Source: Pseudomonas sp. GM79
Lineage (GTDB): Bacteria > Pseudomonadota > Gammaproteobacteria > Pseudomonadales > Pseudomonadaceae
Assembly: GCF_000282495.1 (NCBI RefSeq)
Contig: NZ_AKJE01000028.1
Location: 122,308-186,307 of the forward strand
Reading direction: 5' to 3'
DNA length: 64,000 nucleotides
The notes beneath the pieces were generated by a model. That model was given only the letters and a program-made list of their open reading frames with translations. It had not been told where the DNA came from and searched no databases. Below are positions 55,475 through 64,000 of this stretch, in pieces; the stretch's first letter is position 1, and every line of letters begins with the position of its first letter. A program made the translations under genes and the position numbers.

Positions 55475-58039
55475 ATGTCGCCAAAACCGTTTTTTGCTTT
55501 TCCCAAATCCCCGATTAGTGTCTGCCTGTGGTCCTTGGCGCCGCTGCTGATCAATTCCTCCCTGACCCAGGCGGCCACCGTCCCGGCGGGCACCACGCAG
55601 ACCATCAATGCCGGCACTGCGCTGGACATCTGGCAACTCCAGACCAATGCCGTCCTCAATGGATCGGGTGCTACCACACTGGGGATTACCGGTTCTACGG
55701 GGAGTCTGGTCGACCTGACCAACTCCACCATCACCTCGGCCGGCGAGGGCGGTATTCAACAGGGTATTTTTCTAACCAACGCCACCGCCACGCTGAACAA
55801 TTCGACCGTTACCAGTGTCAACGGGATCGGTATTTCTGCCGTGCGCAACGTTGGCAGCGTCGGCGGCTCCTCCGTCAACCTGAGCAACAACAGTGTGGTG
55901 CGCGGCCTGCAAGGCGGGATCGCGGGCAACCGTTTCAGCAATCTGAACCTGCAGAACTCAACCGTGGAAGGCACGGGGGCGACGAGTTTCGGCATCCGCC
56001 TGCTCGAGGGTTCGCTGACCGCTACCGGCAGCACCATTCGCGGCGGCCTTAACGCGGTGAGCGTAGGAACCGACACTCAGGTAACGGCGGTCATTCCCTC
56101 AACCATCGTGCTGGACAGTTCCCGGGTGGAGAGTGGCACCGGCTCGGCAATCGTTGTCGGCTTCAACGCGCCAAACTTTCCGACGGTCGCCAACATTCAG
56201 GTACGTAATGGCTCCAGCGTGGTCGCCGGCAACAACACCTTGCTTGAGGTGCGTACAGGGGCTTCGGCCAACCTTCTGGTGGATGACAGTGACCTGGCCG
56301 GCAATGTTACGGTGGTTCAGGGCAGCACGGCCAATGTGACCTTGCAGAACACCGCATCGCTGACCGGCGACATGCTGAACGTCACCACAGCCGTGCTGAA
56401 CAACCAGGCGCGCATGACCGGTAATGTGCTGACCGCTTCGAGTGTGTCGCTGGACAACGCCTCGACGCTGACCGGCAACCTTCAGGATGTGGCCAATGTA
56501 TCGATCAACAATCGCAGTGCGATGACCGGCGATGTGTTGCGCTCCTCCAGCGTAATCCTGGACAACGGCTCGACATTGAACGGCAATCTGCAGGATGTCG
56601 CCAATGTGCAGGTCAACAACCAGAGTGTTATGAGCGGCAATGTCACGGGTGCGGTGGACAGTGCTACCAGTCTGACCCTGGACAATGGCGCCAGCCTTAC
56701 CGGGCAGGTCAACAACGTCACTAATTTCGCCATCAACAACCAGGCGCGGTGGCAGATGACAGACAGTCAGTCGGTGAACAACCTGTCATTGAATGGCGGC
56801 CACGTGCGGTTTGGTGGCAATCAGGATTTCTTTCAGTTGAACGTGGCCAGTCTCGCCGGCAGCGGTACGTTCGAAATCGGCACCGACTTCAACCAGGGCC
56901 TGACCGATTTGCTCAACGTCACCGGCAATGCCGCTGGCAGTCACCAACTGTTGGTGTCTAGCAGCGGTGCCGATCCGGTCAACGACACACCGATCAAAGT
57001 CGTCCAGACGGTCGGCGGCGATGCGCGGTTCGGCCTGCTCAACGGCCCGGTCGATGCCGGCGCCTTCACTTACCAATTGGTCAAGACAGGCGAGGATTGG
57101 TATCTGCAGCCCGATAAAGAGGTAGTGAGTACACCGACCCGTTCGGTCATGGCGCTGTTCGGCACTGCGCCGACGGTGATCTATGGTGAAATGGCTTCGC
57201 TGACCAATCGTATGGGCGACTTGCGCGTCAACGGTGGTCAGTCGGGTGGCTGGGTCCGTAGCTATGGCAACCGCTACAGCATCGACAACAACGCTTTCGG
57301 CGATGGTTACAGCCAGAACCAGTACGGTATTGCAATGGGCGCCGACACTCCGGTACAGATCGCCGGCGAGCAAGTGTTACTGGGTGTATTTGTCGGCTAT
57401 AGCAAGTCGGACCTGGACTTGCACCGCGGCAGCTCCGGTGAGATTGACAGCACATCGGTCGGTGTCTACGGCACCTGGCTGGGTGACAGCGGTTACTACC
57501 TGGATACCGTTGCCAAGCTCAACCATTTTCGCAACGAAGCCAAAGTGGCGCTGAGTGACGGCACCCGCACCGAAGGTGACTACAACAACTGGGGCGCCAG
57601 TGCGTCGGCCGAGTTCGGCAAACACATAGACATCAAAGACGGCTACTACGCCGAGTTGTTTACCCAGTGGCAAGCGGCATCGATTCAGGGTAAGGATTTT
57701 ACGCTGGACAACGGTCTGCGGGCCGACGCCGATACCACGCATTCACTTCTCGGCAAGGCTGGTGCAACCCTGGGTCACAGCATGACCATGGCCAATGGCA
57801 GCATCGTACAGCCGCATATCCGCGCAGCAGTAGTGCATGAGTTTGCGCAAAGCAACGAAGTTCGAGTCAACGATAACAAGTTCAACAACGATCTCTCCGG
57901 TACGCGTTTTGAAGTAGGCGCAGGTGCATCCTGGACGTTGAATGATCGTTGGCAGTTGCATGCCGAGCTCGATACCAGCAAGGGCGATGGCGTTACCAAG
58001 GACTTTGGTTTGAACATGGGGGCACATTACAAGTTTTAA
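55475..58039 (+). CDS. Autotransporter (type Va secretion) with pertactin-like passenger
   Basis: 854 residues from the ATG at 55475; earlier in-frame ATGs exist at 55406 and 55451. A signal peptide (SVCLWSLAPLLINSSLTQAA) leads to a passenger of short beta-helix repeats (units such as LDNGSTLNGNLQDVANV at residues about 320-430). The last about 290 residues are an outer-membrane beta-barrel, beginning near SGGWVRSYGNRYSI and ending in the usual terminal Phe (GAHYKF). No protease or enzyme motif is visible in the passenger; an adhesin-like role is likely. Confidence 0.88.
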   Translation: MSPKPFFAFPKSPISVCLWSLAPLLINSSLTQAATVPAGTTQTINAGTALDIWQLQTNAVLNGSGATTLGITGSTGSLVDLTNSTITSAGEGGIQQGIFLTNATATLNNSTVTSVNGIGISAVRNVGSVGGSSVNLSNNSVVRGLQGGIAGNRFSNLNLQNSTVEGTGATSFGIRLLEGSLTATGSTIRGGLNAVSVGTDTQVTAVIPSTIVLDSSRVESGTGSAIVVGFNAPNFPTVANIQVRNGSSVVAGNNTLLEVRTGASANLLVDDSDLAGNVTVVQGSTANVTLQNTASLTGDMLNVTTAVLNNQARMTGNVLTASSVSLDNASTLTGNLQDVANVSINNRSAMTGDVLRSSSVILDNGSTLNGNLQDVANVQVNNQSVMSGNVTGAVDSATSLTLDNGASLTGQVNNVTNFAINNQARWQMTDSQSVNNLSLNGGHVRFGGNQDFFQLNVASLAGSGTFEIGTDFNQGLTDLLNVTGNAAGSHQLLVSSSGADPVNDTPIKVVQTVGGDARFGLLNGPVDAGAFTYQLVKTGEDWYLQPDKEVVSTPTRSVMALFGTAPTVIYGEMASLTNRMGDLRVNGGQSGGWVRSYGNRYSIDNNAFGDGYSQNQYGIAMGADTPVQIAGEQVLLGVFVGYSKSDLDLHRGSSGEIDSTSVGVYGTWLGDSGYYLDTVAKLNHFRNEAKVALSDGTRTEGDYNNWGASASAEFGKHIDIKDGYYAELFTQWQAASIQGKDFTLDNGLRADADTTHSLLGKAGATLGHSMTMANGSIVQPHIRAAVVHEFAQSNEVRVNDNKFNNDLSGTRFEVGAGASWTLNDRWQLHAELDTSKGDGVTKDFGLNMGAHYKF

Positions 58040-58058
58040 GTGCCACTGCAGGCGTCAA

Positions 58059-58089
58059 TAAAAAAGGGAAGCCAGGCTTCCCTTTTTTA
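58059..58089. terminator. Bidirectional terminator
   Basis: AAAAAAGGGAAGCC pairs with GGCTTCCCTTTTTT. Its A-run and T-run flanks serve both the autotransporter gene and the convergent minus-strand gene. Confidence 0.9.
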
Positions 58090-58103
58090 TGTGTGCTGGT
58101 GGA

Positions 58104-58574
58104 TCAGCCCGCTTTCAGTACCTGGAAACGCGCATTAAGGGCAAAGGTTTCTCCCTCTGAGCCCGGGACGTCAAGATAGGCCTTGATTTTACATTTGACC
58201 ACGTCCTCCTCCGAGGGCAGGATCTCGAGCGTGCCGGAAGTCGCTTCAACGACATGGCCGTTAGTGTCTTTGAAACTGAGGCTGGTGCCGTCAGTGCCTT
58301 TGAGCTCATATTTGCCGATCGCGAGTTCGATCGGAAGCGAAATGGTCAGCTCCCGAACGCTGGAATGGCCTGCTCTGGTGTGAGGAAGAGTGCGTTCGAT
58401 GGCGGTGATTTTCACCACGTCGAGTTTCTTCAGCCCGGCCTTCAATGTATCGATAAGTCGGGAAGTGGCGTTGAATTCCTCAAAGGAAAACTTTCCACCG
58501 GTGAACGCATCGCCGATGAAATAGTTGCCTTCTGCAAAACCACTTCGTTTGATCACAGGATTAATGATGCTCAT
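58104..58574 (-). CDS. Hypothetical protein
   Basis: A 156-residue soluble protein with GGAGG eight bases before the ATG. A mostly beta pattern is seen in the second half (VRELTISLPIELAIGKYELK, TSGTLEILPSEEDVVKCKI). No family is recognised. It is convergent with the autotransporter. Confidence 0.65.
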   Translation of the reverse strand: MSIINPVIKRSGFAEGNYFIGDAFTGGKFSFEEFNATSRLIDTLKAGLKKLDVVKITAIERTLPHTRAGHSSVRELTISLPIELAIGKYELKGTDGTSLSFKDTNGHVVEATSGTLEILPSEEDVVKCKIKAYLDVPGSEGETFALNARFQVLKAG

Positions 58575-58793
58575 GGACGTAGCCTCCGTTACTTTGAATA
58601 AGAGTATCCAAAGGCCTTTGCTGGCCCTACGTCTGGATGAACTATGGAAGCCTGTTTCTGCTCCCCCTGTATACTGTCATTGTTGACAGTTTACAGCGCT
58701 GGGCAAACGTGGCTGCAATAGGCACGCTGGGCGATCCCCCGTTTCAGACCAGCAGTGGCAGTCACGCCGAACACAACAGCCTGCACACAGAGG

Positions 58794-59435
58794 TCAGCCA
58801 AACAGTCCCGCAGCAATGTTGATCGAGAAGCCCAGGATTGCGGTGTTGAACACAAATCCGATCAACGATTGCGCCAGCACGATCTTGCGCAACTCCCGCG
58901 TGGCCACGCCGACATCCGCCGTCTGCACCGCCACGCCGATGGTGAATGAGAAGTACAGAAAATCCCAATAATTGGGGGTTGTCAGGCCCTCGGCAAAACG
59001 CAGCGCCGGTTCCTTGCCGTTCCAGGTGTAATACAGCCGGGCATAGTGCACGCTGAAGATCACCCCGATCAGCAGCCATGAGCCGATCACGGTCAGCGCG
59101 GTGAAACCGTAGCGCAGCAGTTTACGTGTGGTTTCCAGATCCCGGCTGCCGGCGAGTTCGAAGGTGATGGTGCCGAGGCTGGCCAGCGCCGCGATGCTCA
59201 CCAGCAGCAATACCAGACCGGCGTTTTCATCTTCGACCTCGGCAATGCGTTTCACGTCCGGGGCCTTGGCCCGCATGGTGAGCCAGAGCATCAGCACCAG
59301 ATAGGTCCAGACCCCGGCGTTCCAGCCGATGAGGATTTTGCTGATGATCGAGTCGGCGGGGGCCAGAATGCCCACCGCGATGCCAAGTGTGGCAGCGGCG
59401 GACAGGCGAGGGTGGGTGCGGGCGAGTAGGGGCAT
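58794..59435 (-). CDS. DUF1345 membrane protein
   Basis: 213 residues from the ATG at 59435 ([20 protein letters not shown]); the open frame extends 20 codons upstream. It has five or six membrane segments and the DUF1345 core [20 protein letters not shown]. It is an inner-membrane protein of unknown function. Confidence 0.82.
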   Translation of the reverse strand: MPLLARTHPRLSAAATLGIAVGILAPADSIISKILIGWNAGVWTYLVLMLWLTMRAKAPDVKRIAEVEDENAGLVLLLVSIAALASLGTITFELAGSRDLETTRKLLRYGFTALTVIGSWLLIGVIFSVHYARLYYTWNGKEPALRFAEGLTTPNYWDFLYFSFTIGVAVQTADVGVATRELRKIVLAQSLIGFVFNTAILGFSINIAAGLFG

Positions 59436-59519
59436 GGGAACTCGATGGGCCTGGGTGTCTAAACACCTTAGCCCAGCGCAATCCGTTGTGGCCACAAAGT
59501 TGAATCCAATGGGGTCGAA

Positions 59520-59610
59520 TGTGGGAGCGGGCTTGCTCGCGAAGGCGGCGTGTCAGCCAACATCAATGTTGAATGTGACGGCCCTTTCGCGAGCAAGCCC
59601 GCTCCCACAG
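59520..59610. repeat. Paired REP elements (inverted)
   Basis: Two opposed REP cores between the DUF1345 gene and the RND pump gene. Confidence 0.9.
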
Positions 59611-59625
59611 TTGATTGGTGTTTGG

Positions 59626-62600
59626 TTAGATGTTTTTGTGGCGCTTGCGCACCAGTTTCATCACCACCACAAAAAACACCGGTACAAACACCACCGCCAA
59701 AGTCGCGGTGATCATCCCGCCGATCACGCCGGTGCCGATGGCTTGCTGGCTCGCCGAGCTGGCCCCGGTGGCGATCGCCAATGGCACCACGCCAAGGATG
59801 AAGGCCAGTGACGTCATGACAATCGGCCGCAGGCGCAAACGCGCGGCTTGCAGGGTGGCGTCGATCAGGTCGTGACCTTCGTCGTACAGGCTCTTGGCGA
59901 ATTCGATGATCAGGATCGCGTTCTTCGCCGACAGGCCAATGATGGTGATCAGCCCGACCTTGAAGAACACATCGTTGGGCATCCCGCGCAACGTCACGGC
60001 CAGTACCGCACCGAGCACACCCAGCGGCACCACCAGCAACACCGAGGTTGGAATCGACCAACTCTCATACAGCGCCGCCAGGCACAGGAACACGATCAGC
60101 AGCGACAGCCCGAGCAGAATGGGGGCCTGGCTGCCGGACAAGCGTTCCTGCAACGACAGCCCGGTCCATTCTTGCCCTAATCCCGCCGGCCCTTGCGCCA
60201 CCAGCCGTTCGATTTCCGCCATGGCTTCGCCGGTGCTGTAGCCGGGCGCCGGTTCGCCGGAAATGCTGATGGCCGGGTAGCCGTTGTAACGGGTTAATTG
60301 CGCCGGGCCCTGGGTCCAGTTGGCCCGAACGAAAGCCGACAACGGCACCATGTTCTCGCCGTTGTTGCGCACGTGAATCTTCAGCAGGTCGTCGACCTGA
60401 CTGCGCTGATCGCCTTCAGCCTGGACCACCACTCGCTGCATCCGTCCCTGATTGGGAAAGTCGTTGATGTAGGCCGATCCGACGGCGGTAGACAGCACGT
60501 TGCCGATGTCGGCAAACGAAATGCCCAAGGCGTTGGCTTGCTTGCGGTCGACTTCCAGTTGCACCTGCGGCGCTTCGGCCAGGGCGCTTTCGCGTACGTT
60601 CATCAAAACCGGGCTCTTCTCGGCGGCGGCCAACAATTGGCTGCGCGCCTGCATCAACGTGGCATGGCCGAGGCCGCCACGGTCTTGCAGGCGGAACTCG
60701 AAACCACTGGAAGTGCCGAGGCCATCGACCGGCGGCGGCAGGACCGCAAAGGCCATGGCATCCTTGATCTGACTGAGCGCGATGTTGGTGCGGTCGGCAA
60801 TCGAACTCGCCGAGTCGTCGCTGCCCCGATCCGACCAATCCTTGAGCGTGGTGAACGCCAGTGCGGCGTTCTGCCCGCTACCAGAGAAGCTGAAACCGAG
60901 AATCACCGTGCTGTCGCCGACGCCCGGTTCGGTGGCGTTGTGCGCTTCGATCTGCTCGACCACCTGCACCGTGCGATTCTTGCTCGCGCCCGGTGGAAGC
61001 TGGATGTCGGTGATGGTGTAACCCTGGTCTTCCACCGGCAGGAACGAGGAGGGCAGACGACTGAAGCACAGCCCCAGACCGATCAGCAGCACGCCGTAGA
61101 TCAACAGGTAACGCCCGGTGCGTTTCAGTGCATAGGCGACCCAGCCCTGATAACGCTCGGTCAGTTGTTCGAAGCGCCGGTTGAACCAGCCGAAGAAGCC
61201 GCCCTTGGCATGATGTTCGCCCTTGGCAATCGGCTTGAGCAGGGTCGCGCACAGGGCCGGAGTCAAGGTCAGGGCGAGGAATGCCGAGAACAGGATCGAC
61301 GTGGCCATCGACAGCGAGAACTGTTGGTAAATCACCCCGACCGAGCCCTGCATGAACGCCATCGGAATGAACACCGCCACCAGCACCAGGGTAATGCCGA
61401 TGATCGCCCCGGTGATCTGTTTCATCGCCTTGCGCGTCGCTTCCTTGGGCGACAGGCCTTCGGTGGCCATGATCCGTTCGACGTTCTCCACCACCACAAT
61501 CGCGTCGTCCACCAGAATGCCGATGGCCAGCACCATGCCGAACATGGTCAGCACGTTGATCGAGAAGCCCAGTGCGAGCATGGTCGCGAAAGTCCCCATC
61601 AGCGCCACCGGCACCACCAGGGTCGGGATCAGCGTGTAGCGGATGTTTTGCAGGAACAGGAACATCACCGCAAACACCAGCACCATCGCCTCGATGAGGG
61701 TGTAGACCACCTTGGTAATCGAGACTTTGACGAAGGGCGAGGTGTCGTACGGAATCTTGTATTCCACGCCGGCCGGGAAGTAGCGTGCCAGTTCGTCCAT
61801 CTTCGCCCGCACCAGCGTCGCGGTACTCAGGGCATTGGCGCCTGGCGACAGTTGCACGCTGACGGCGGTCGACGGTTTGCCGTTAAGGCGCGTGGAGAAT
61901 TGATACTCCTGACTGCCGATCTCGACCCGCGCCACATCGCCGATGCGCACCGTGGAGCCGTCAGGGTTGGCCTTCAGGACAATGTCGGCGAATTCTTCAG
62001 GTGTCGACAGCTGGCCTTTGACCAGAATAGTCGCAGTGATTTCCTGGGTGGTGCGGGTCGGCAAGTCGCCGATGCTGCCCGCCGAAACCTGGGCGTTCTG
62101 CGCAACGATGGCGGCGTTGACATCGGCCGGGGTCAGGTTGAATCCGATCAACTTGCGCGGGTCGATCCAGATCCGCATCGCCCGTTCGGCACCGTACAAC
62201 TGGGCCTTGCCGACGCCGTCCAGACGCTTGATCTCGTTCATCACGTTGCGCGCCAGGTAGTCGCTGAGCGCTACGTCGTCGAGCTTGCCGTCACTGGAGG
62301 TGAGGGTGATCAGCAACAGGAAACCGGCGGAGACTTTCTCAACCTGCAAGCCTTGCTGAGTGACCGCTTGCGGCAAGCGCGACTCGACCACCTTGAGGCG
62401 GTTTTGCACGTCGACCTGCGCCATTTCCGGGTCAGTGCCTGGTTGGAAAGTCGCGGTGATGGTGGCGCTGCCGAGGCTGCTCTGGGATTCGAAATACAGC
62501 AGATGGTCGGCGCCGTTGAGCTCTTCCTCAATCAGGCTGACAACGCTTTCGTCCACGGTCTGCGCCGATGCGCCGGGGTAGGTGGCATAGATTTCGACTT

Positions 62601-62724
62601 TCGGCGGCGCAACGTTCGGGTACTGCGCCACCGGCAATTGCACAATGGCCAATGCACCGGCCAGCAGGATGAACAAGGCGATCACCCAGGCGAACACCGG
62701 GCGGTCGATAAAGAACTGCGGCAT
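59626..62724 (-). CDS. RND multidrug efflux permease (HAE1 family, MexD-like)
   Basis: 1032 residues with 12 membrane segments and two large periplasmic loops. Start MPQFFIDRPVFAWVIALFIL. The proton-relay Asp pair lies at about residues 406-407 in GILVDDAIVVVENVERIM. By memory, segments such as LPVAQYPNVAPP and ATYPGASA are closer to MexD than to MexB. It pumps drugs or solvents out using the proton gradient, with the upstream membrane-fusion protein and an outer-membrane channel not present here. It lies 15 bases after the adaptor gene. Confidence 0.92.
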   Translation of the reverse strand: MPQFFIDRPVFAWVIALFILLAGALAIVQLPVAQYPNVAPPKVEIYATYPGASAQTVDESVVSLIEEELNGADHLLYFESQSSLGSATITATFQPGTDPEMAQVDVQNRLKVVESRLPQAVTQQGLQVEKVSAGFLLLITLTSSDGKLDDVALSDYLARNVMNEIKRLDGVGKAQLYGAERAMRIWIDPRKLIGFNLTPADVNAAIVAQNAQVSAGSIGDLPTRTTQEITATILVKGQLSTPEEFADIVLKANPDGSTVRIGDVARVEIGSQEYQFSTRLNGKPSTAVSVQLSPGANALSTATLVRAKMDELARYFPAGVEYKIPYDTSPFVKVSITKVVYTLIEAMVLVFAVMFLFLQNIRYTLIPTLVVPVALMGTFATMLALGFSINVLTMFGMVLAIGILVDDAIVVVENVERIMATEGLSPKEATRKAMKQITGAIIGITLVLVAVFIPMAFMQGSVGVIYQQFSLSMATSILFSAFLALTLTPALCATLLKPIAKGEHHAKGGFFGWFNRRFEQLTERYQGWVAYALKRTGRYLLIYGVLLIGLGLCFSRLPSSFLPVEDQGYTITDIQLPPGASKNRTVQVVEQIEAHNATEPGVGDSTVILGFSFSGSGQNAALAFTTLKDWSDRGSDDSASSIADRTNIALSQIKDAMAFAVLPPPVDGLGTSSGFEFRLQDRGGLGHATLMQARSQLLAAAEKSPVLMNVRESALAEAPQVQLEVDRKQANALGISFADIGNVLSTAVGSAYINDFPNQGRMQRVVVQAEGDQRSQVDDLLKIHVRNNGENMVPLSAFVRANWTQGPAQLTRYNGYPAISISGEPAPGYSTGEAMAEIERLVAQGPAGLGQEWTGLSLQERLSGSQAPILLGLSLLIVFLCLAALYESWSIPTSVLLVVPLGVLGAVLAVTLRGMPNDVFFKVGLITIIGLSAKNAILIIEFAKSLYDEGHDLIDATLQAARLRLRPIVMTSLAFILGVVPLAIATGASSASQQAIGTGVIGGMITATLAVVFVPVFFVVVMKLVRKRHKNI

Positions 62725-62739
62725 AAAAAAGCGTCCTGC

Positions 62740-63897
62740 TTACTGACCAGAAACCTGGGCAAGGGGAAGAGGGGTGTCATCGATCTGGACTTTTTCACCG
62801 GGGCGCGCATGTTGCAGGCCTTCAGTGACAATGCGGTCGCCGGGCTTGAGACCGTTGGTGACGATCCAGCGATCGTTCTGCACCGCGCCCAGTTCGACCG
62901 GTTGCTGGCCGACGCGCTGTTCGGCGTCGAGCACCAGCACTTGGGCGATGCCGGCACTGTCACGCTGGATGGCCCGTTGCGGCACGCTGATGCCTTGCTG
63001 ATTGAACGCTTGCTCCAGGCGCACGCGAACGAAGCTGCCCGGCAGCAAGTCGAGGTCCGGGTTGGGGAATTCGCTGCGCAGAATGATCTGACCAGTGCCC
63101 GGGTCGACGGTGATGTCGGTGAACAGCAACTTGCCCGGCAGCGGATAGAGGCTGCCGTCGTCCTGAATCAATGTGGCTTTGGCCTGGCCCTGGCCCACTT
63201 CCTTTAACTGGCCGGAACGGAACGCGCGGCGCAGGTCGTTGAGTTCACGGGTCGATTGCGTCAGGTCAGCGTGGATCGGGTTCAACTGCTGAATCAGTGC
63301 CAGCGGCGTGGTTTCGTTCTGCCCGACCAGCGCGCCTTCGGTCACCAGTGCGCGGCCGATGCGCCCGGAAATCGGCGCGGTGACGGTGGCGTAACCCAGG
63401 TTCAGTTTCGCCCGCTCCACGGCGGCTTTGTTGGCGGCGACATCGGCGGCGGTCTGCCGGGCATTGGCCCGGGCGTTGTCATAATCCTGACCGCTGATGG
63501 CGTTGCCTTCGATCAACTGGGCGTAGCGCTGTTCTTGCAATCTGGCCTGGAATGCATTGGCCTCGGCCTTGCGCAATGCGGCTTCGGCGCTGTCCAGGTC
63601 GGCCTTGAACGGCGCCGGGTCGATACGGAAGAGAACGTCGCCTTTTTTTACGTCGCTGCCTTCACGGAAGGCCTGCTGCAACACCACGCCGGCCACACGG
63701 GCGCGCACTTCGGCGATGCGTGGCGCGACAATCCGCCCGCTCAGCTCGCTGCTGATCGACAGCGGCCGGGCTTCGACGGTTTCAACCCGCACGGTGGCGA
63801 GCGGCGCCTGTTCTTCGGCGGTCGAGGACTGGTCACAAGCACTCAGCGTCAACGCCAGTGCAATCAGGCTGAGCCGGGCAAGCAGATTCTTTGACAT
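62740..63897 (-). CDS. RND efflux membrane-fusion lipoprotein (MexC-like)
   Basis: 385 residues with a lipoprotein signal (LIALALTLSAC, Cys at about residue 21). The HlyD-like layout includes ELSGRIVAPRIAEVRARVAG, an alpha-helical hairpin (residues about 100-170) and ATVTAPISGRIGRALVTEGA, the second lipoyl half. It links the inner-membrane pump with the outer-membrane channel. It is the first gene of the pair; no outer-membrane factor follows the pump gene, and any regulator would be beyond the window end. Confidence 0.92.
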   Translation of the reverse strand: MSKNLLARLSLIALALTLSACDQSSTAEEQAPLATVRVETVEARPLSISSELSGRIVAPRIAEVRARVAGVVLQQAFREGSDVKKGDVLFRIDPAPFKADLDSAEAALRKAEANAFQARLQEQRYAQLIEGNAISGQDYDNARANARQTAADVAANKAAVERAKLNLGYATVTAPISGRIGRALVTEGALVGQNETTPLALIQQLNPIHADLTQSTRELNDLRRAFRSGQLKEVGQGQAKATLIQDDGSLYPLPGKLLFTDITVDPGTGQIILRSEFPNPDLDLLPGSFVRVRLEQAFNQQGISVPQRAIQRDSAGIAQVLVLDAEQRVGQQPVELGAVQNDRWIVTNGLKPGDRIVTEGLQHARPGEKVQIDDTPLPLAQVSGQ

Positions 63898-64000
63898 GTA
63901 AATACCCCAATATTGACCCCCGTATCCTACGGGGGGGCGACGAGGGTAGCGGTGAAGCTTTGTAGGCGCTGTGTGAAATTGTGTAAGGGTTTTGCTCGCG

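Noticed and set aside
60298..63207. A 969-codon plus-strand frame opposite the RND pump genes
   Set aside because: The opposite strand encodes unmistakable RND pump and adaptor proteins; the long antisense frame is a result of high G+C and codon bias.
1..64000. CRISPR arrays, rRNA and tRNA genes
   Set aside because: No regularly spaced identical repeats and no RNA gene signatures were found; the recurring short repeats are REP elements.

Overview
The right-hand 36 kb reads as chromosome of a fluorescent-group Pseudomonas. It carries a complete 2-ketogluconate operon (kguE-kguK-kguT-kguD) under a PtxS repressor with exact TGAAACCGGTTTCA operators. It also carries lpxO, azoR, ecotin, small DUF1652 and DUF2790 proteins, a MexD-like RND pump, and many paired REP elements with the core GTGGGAGCGGGCTTGCTCGC.

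Positions 1 to about 27.4 kb look like an accessory island. REP elements are absent, long stretches are visibly A+T-richer, and most genes are of unknown function. Left to right the island holds: (1) a GNAT acetyltransferase convergent with a radical SAM/SPASM enzyme and a lysine-rich 71-residue protein; (2) an overlapping two-gene unit, a PLD-type nuclease-like protein plus a large helical protein; (3) a Cys-rich 330-residue protein and a 689-residue protein with a PD-(D/E)XK-like core; (4) a graveyard of gene fragments; (5) a three-gene overlapping unit whose middle protein joins a zinc-ribbon-like domain to an MbcA/ParS-type antitoxin tail; (6) two small minus-strand genes; (7) a 1382-residue Avs-like STAND NTPase with an N-terminal Mrr-like nuclease domain; (8) a frameshifted DMT transporter with a His-rich tail and a DNA-binding-like protein; (9) a four-gene translationally coupled recombinase module (three tyrosine-recombinase-like proteins and one coiled-coil protein) at the island end. 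This recalls the terminal four-gene modules of Pseudomonas GInt-type islands. The left island end is outside the window, and the right junction probably lies between 27,373 and 27,982.

From 28 to 46 kb come housekeeping and physiology genes: azoR, a secreted alpha/beta hydrolase, an MFS pump, ybiT with a decayed phage integrase end against its start codon, lpxO, Ku, a PQQ-type sugar dehydrogenase, a GNAT/C39-peptidase fusion divergent from a RimK-like ATP-grasp and a CorA-like transporter, and a short threonine dehydratase. The dehydratase is preceded by what looks like a leaderless leader peptide with attenuator. From 46 to 64 kb come the kgu operon and ptxS, a 1041-residue Ig-like protein beside an autotransporter, and an RND efflux pair.

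The most unusual items are the attenuator before the threonine dehydratase, the uncharacterised multi-gene units in the island, a kguK gene whose C-terminus is translated from two REP elements, and two single-base frameshifts next to G/C runs. No rRNA, tRNA or CRISPR array was seen. All identifications come from reading the sequence and from memory of protein families; no database search was run.
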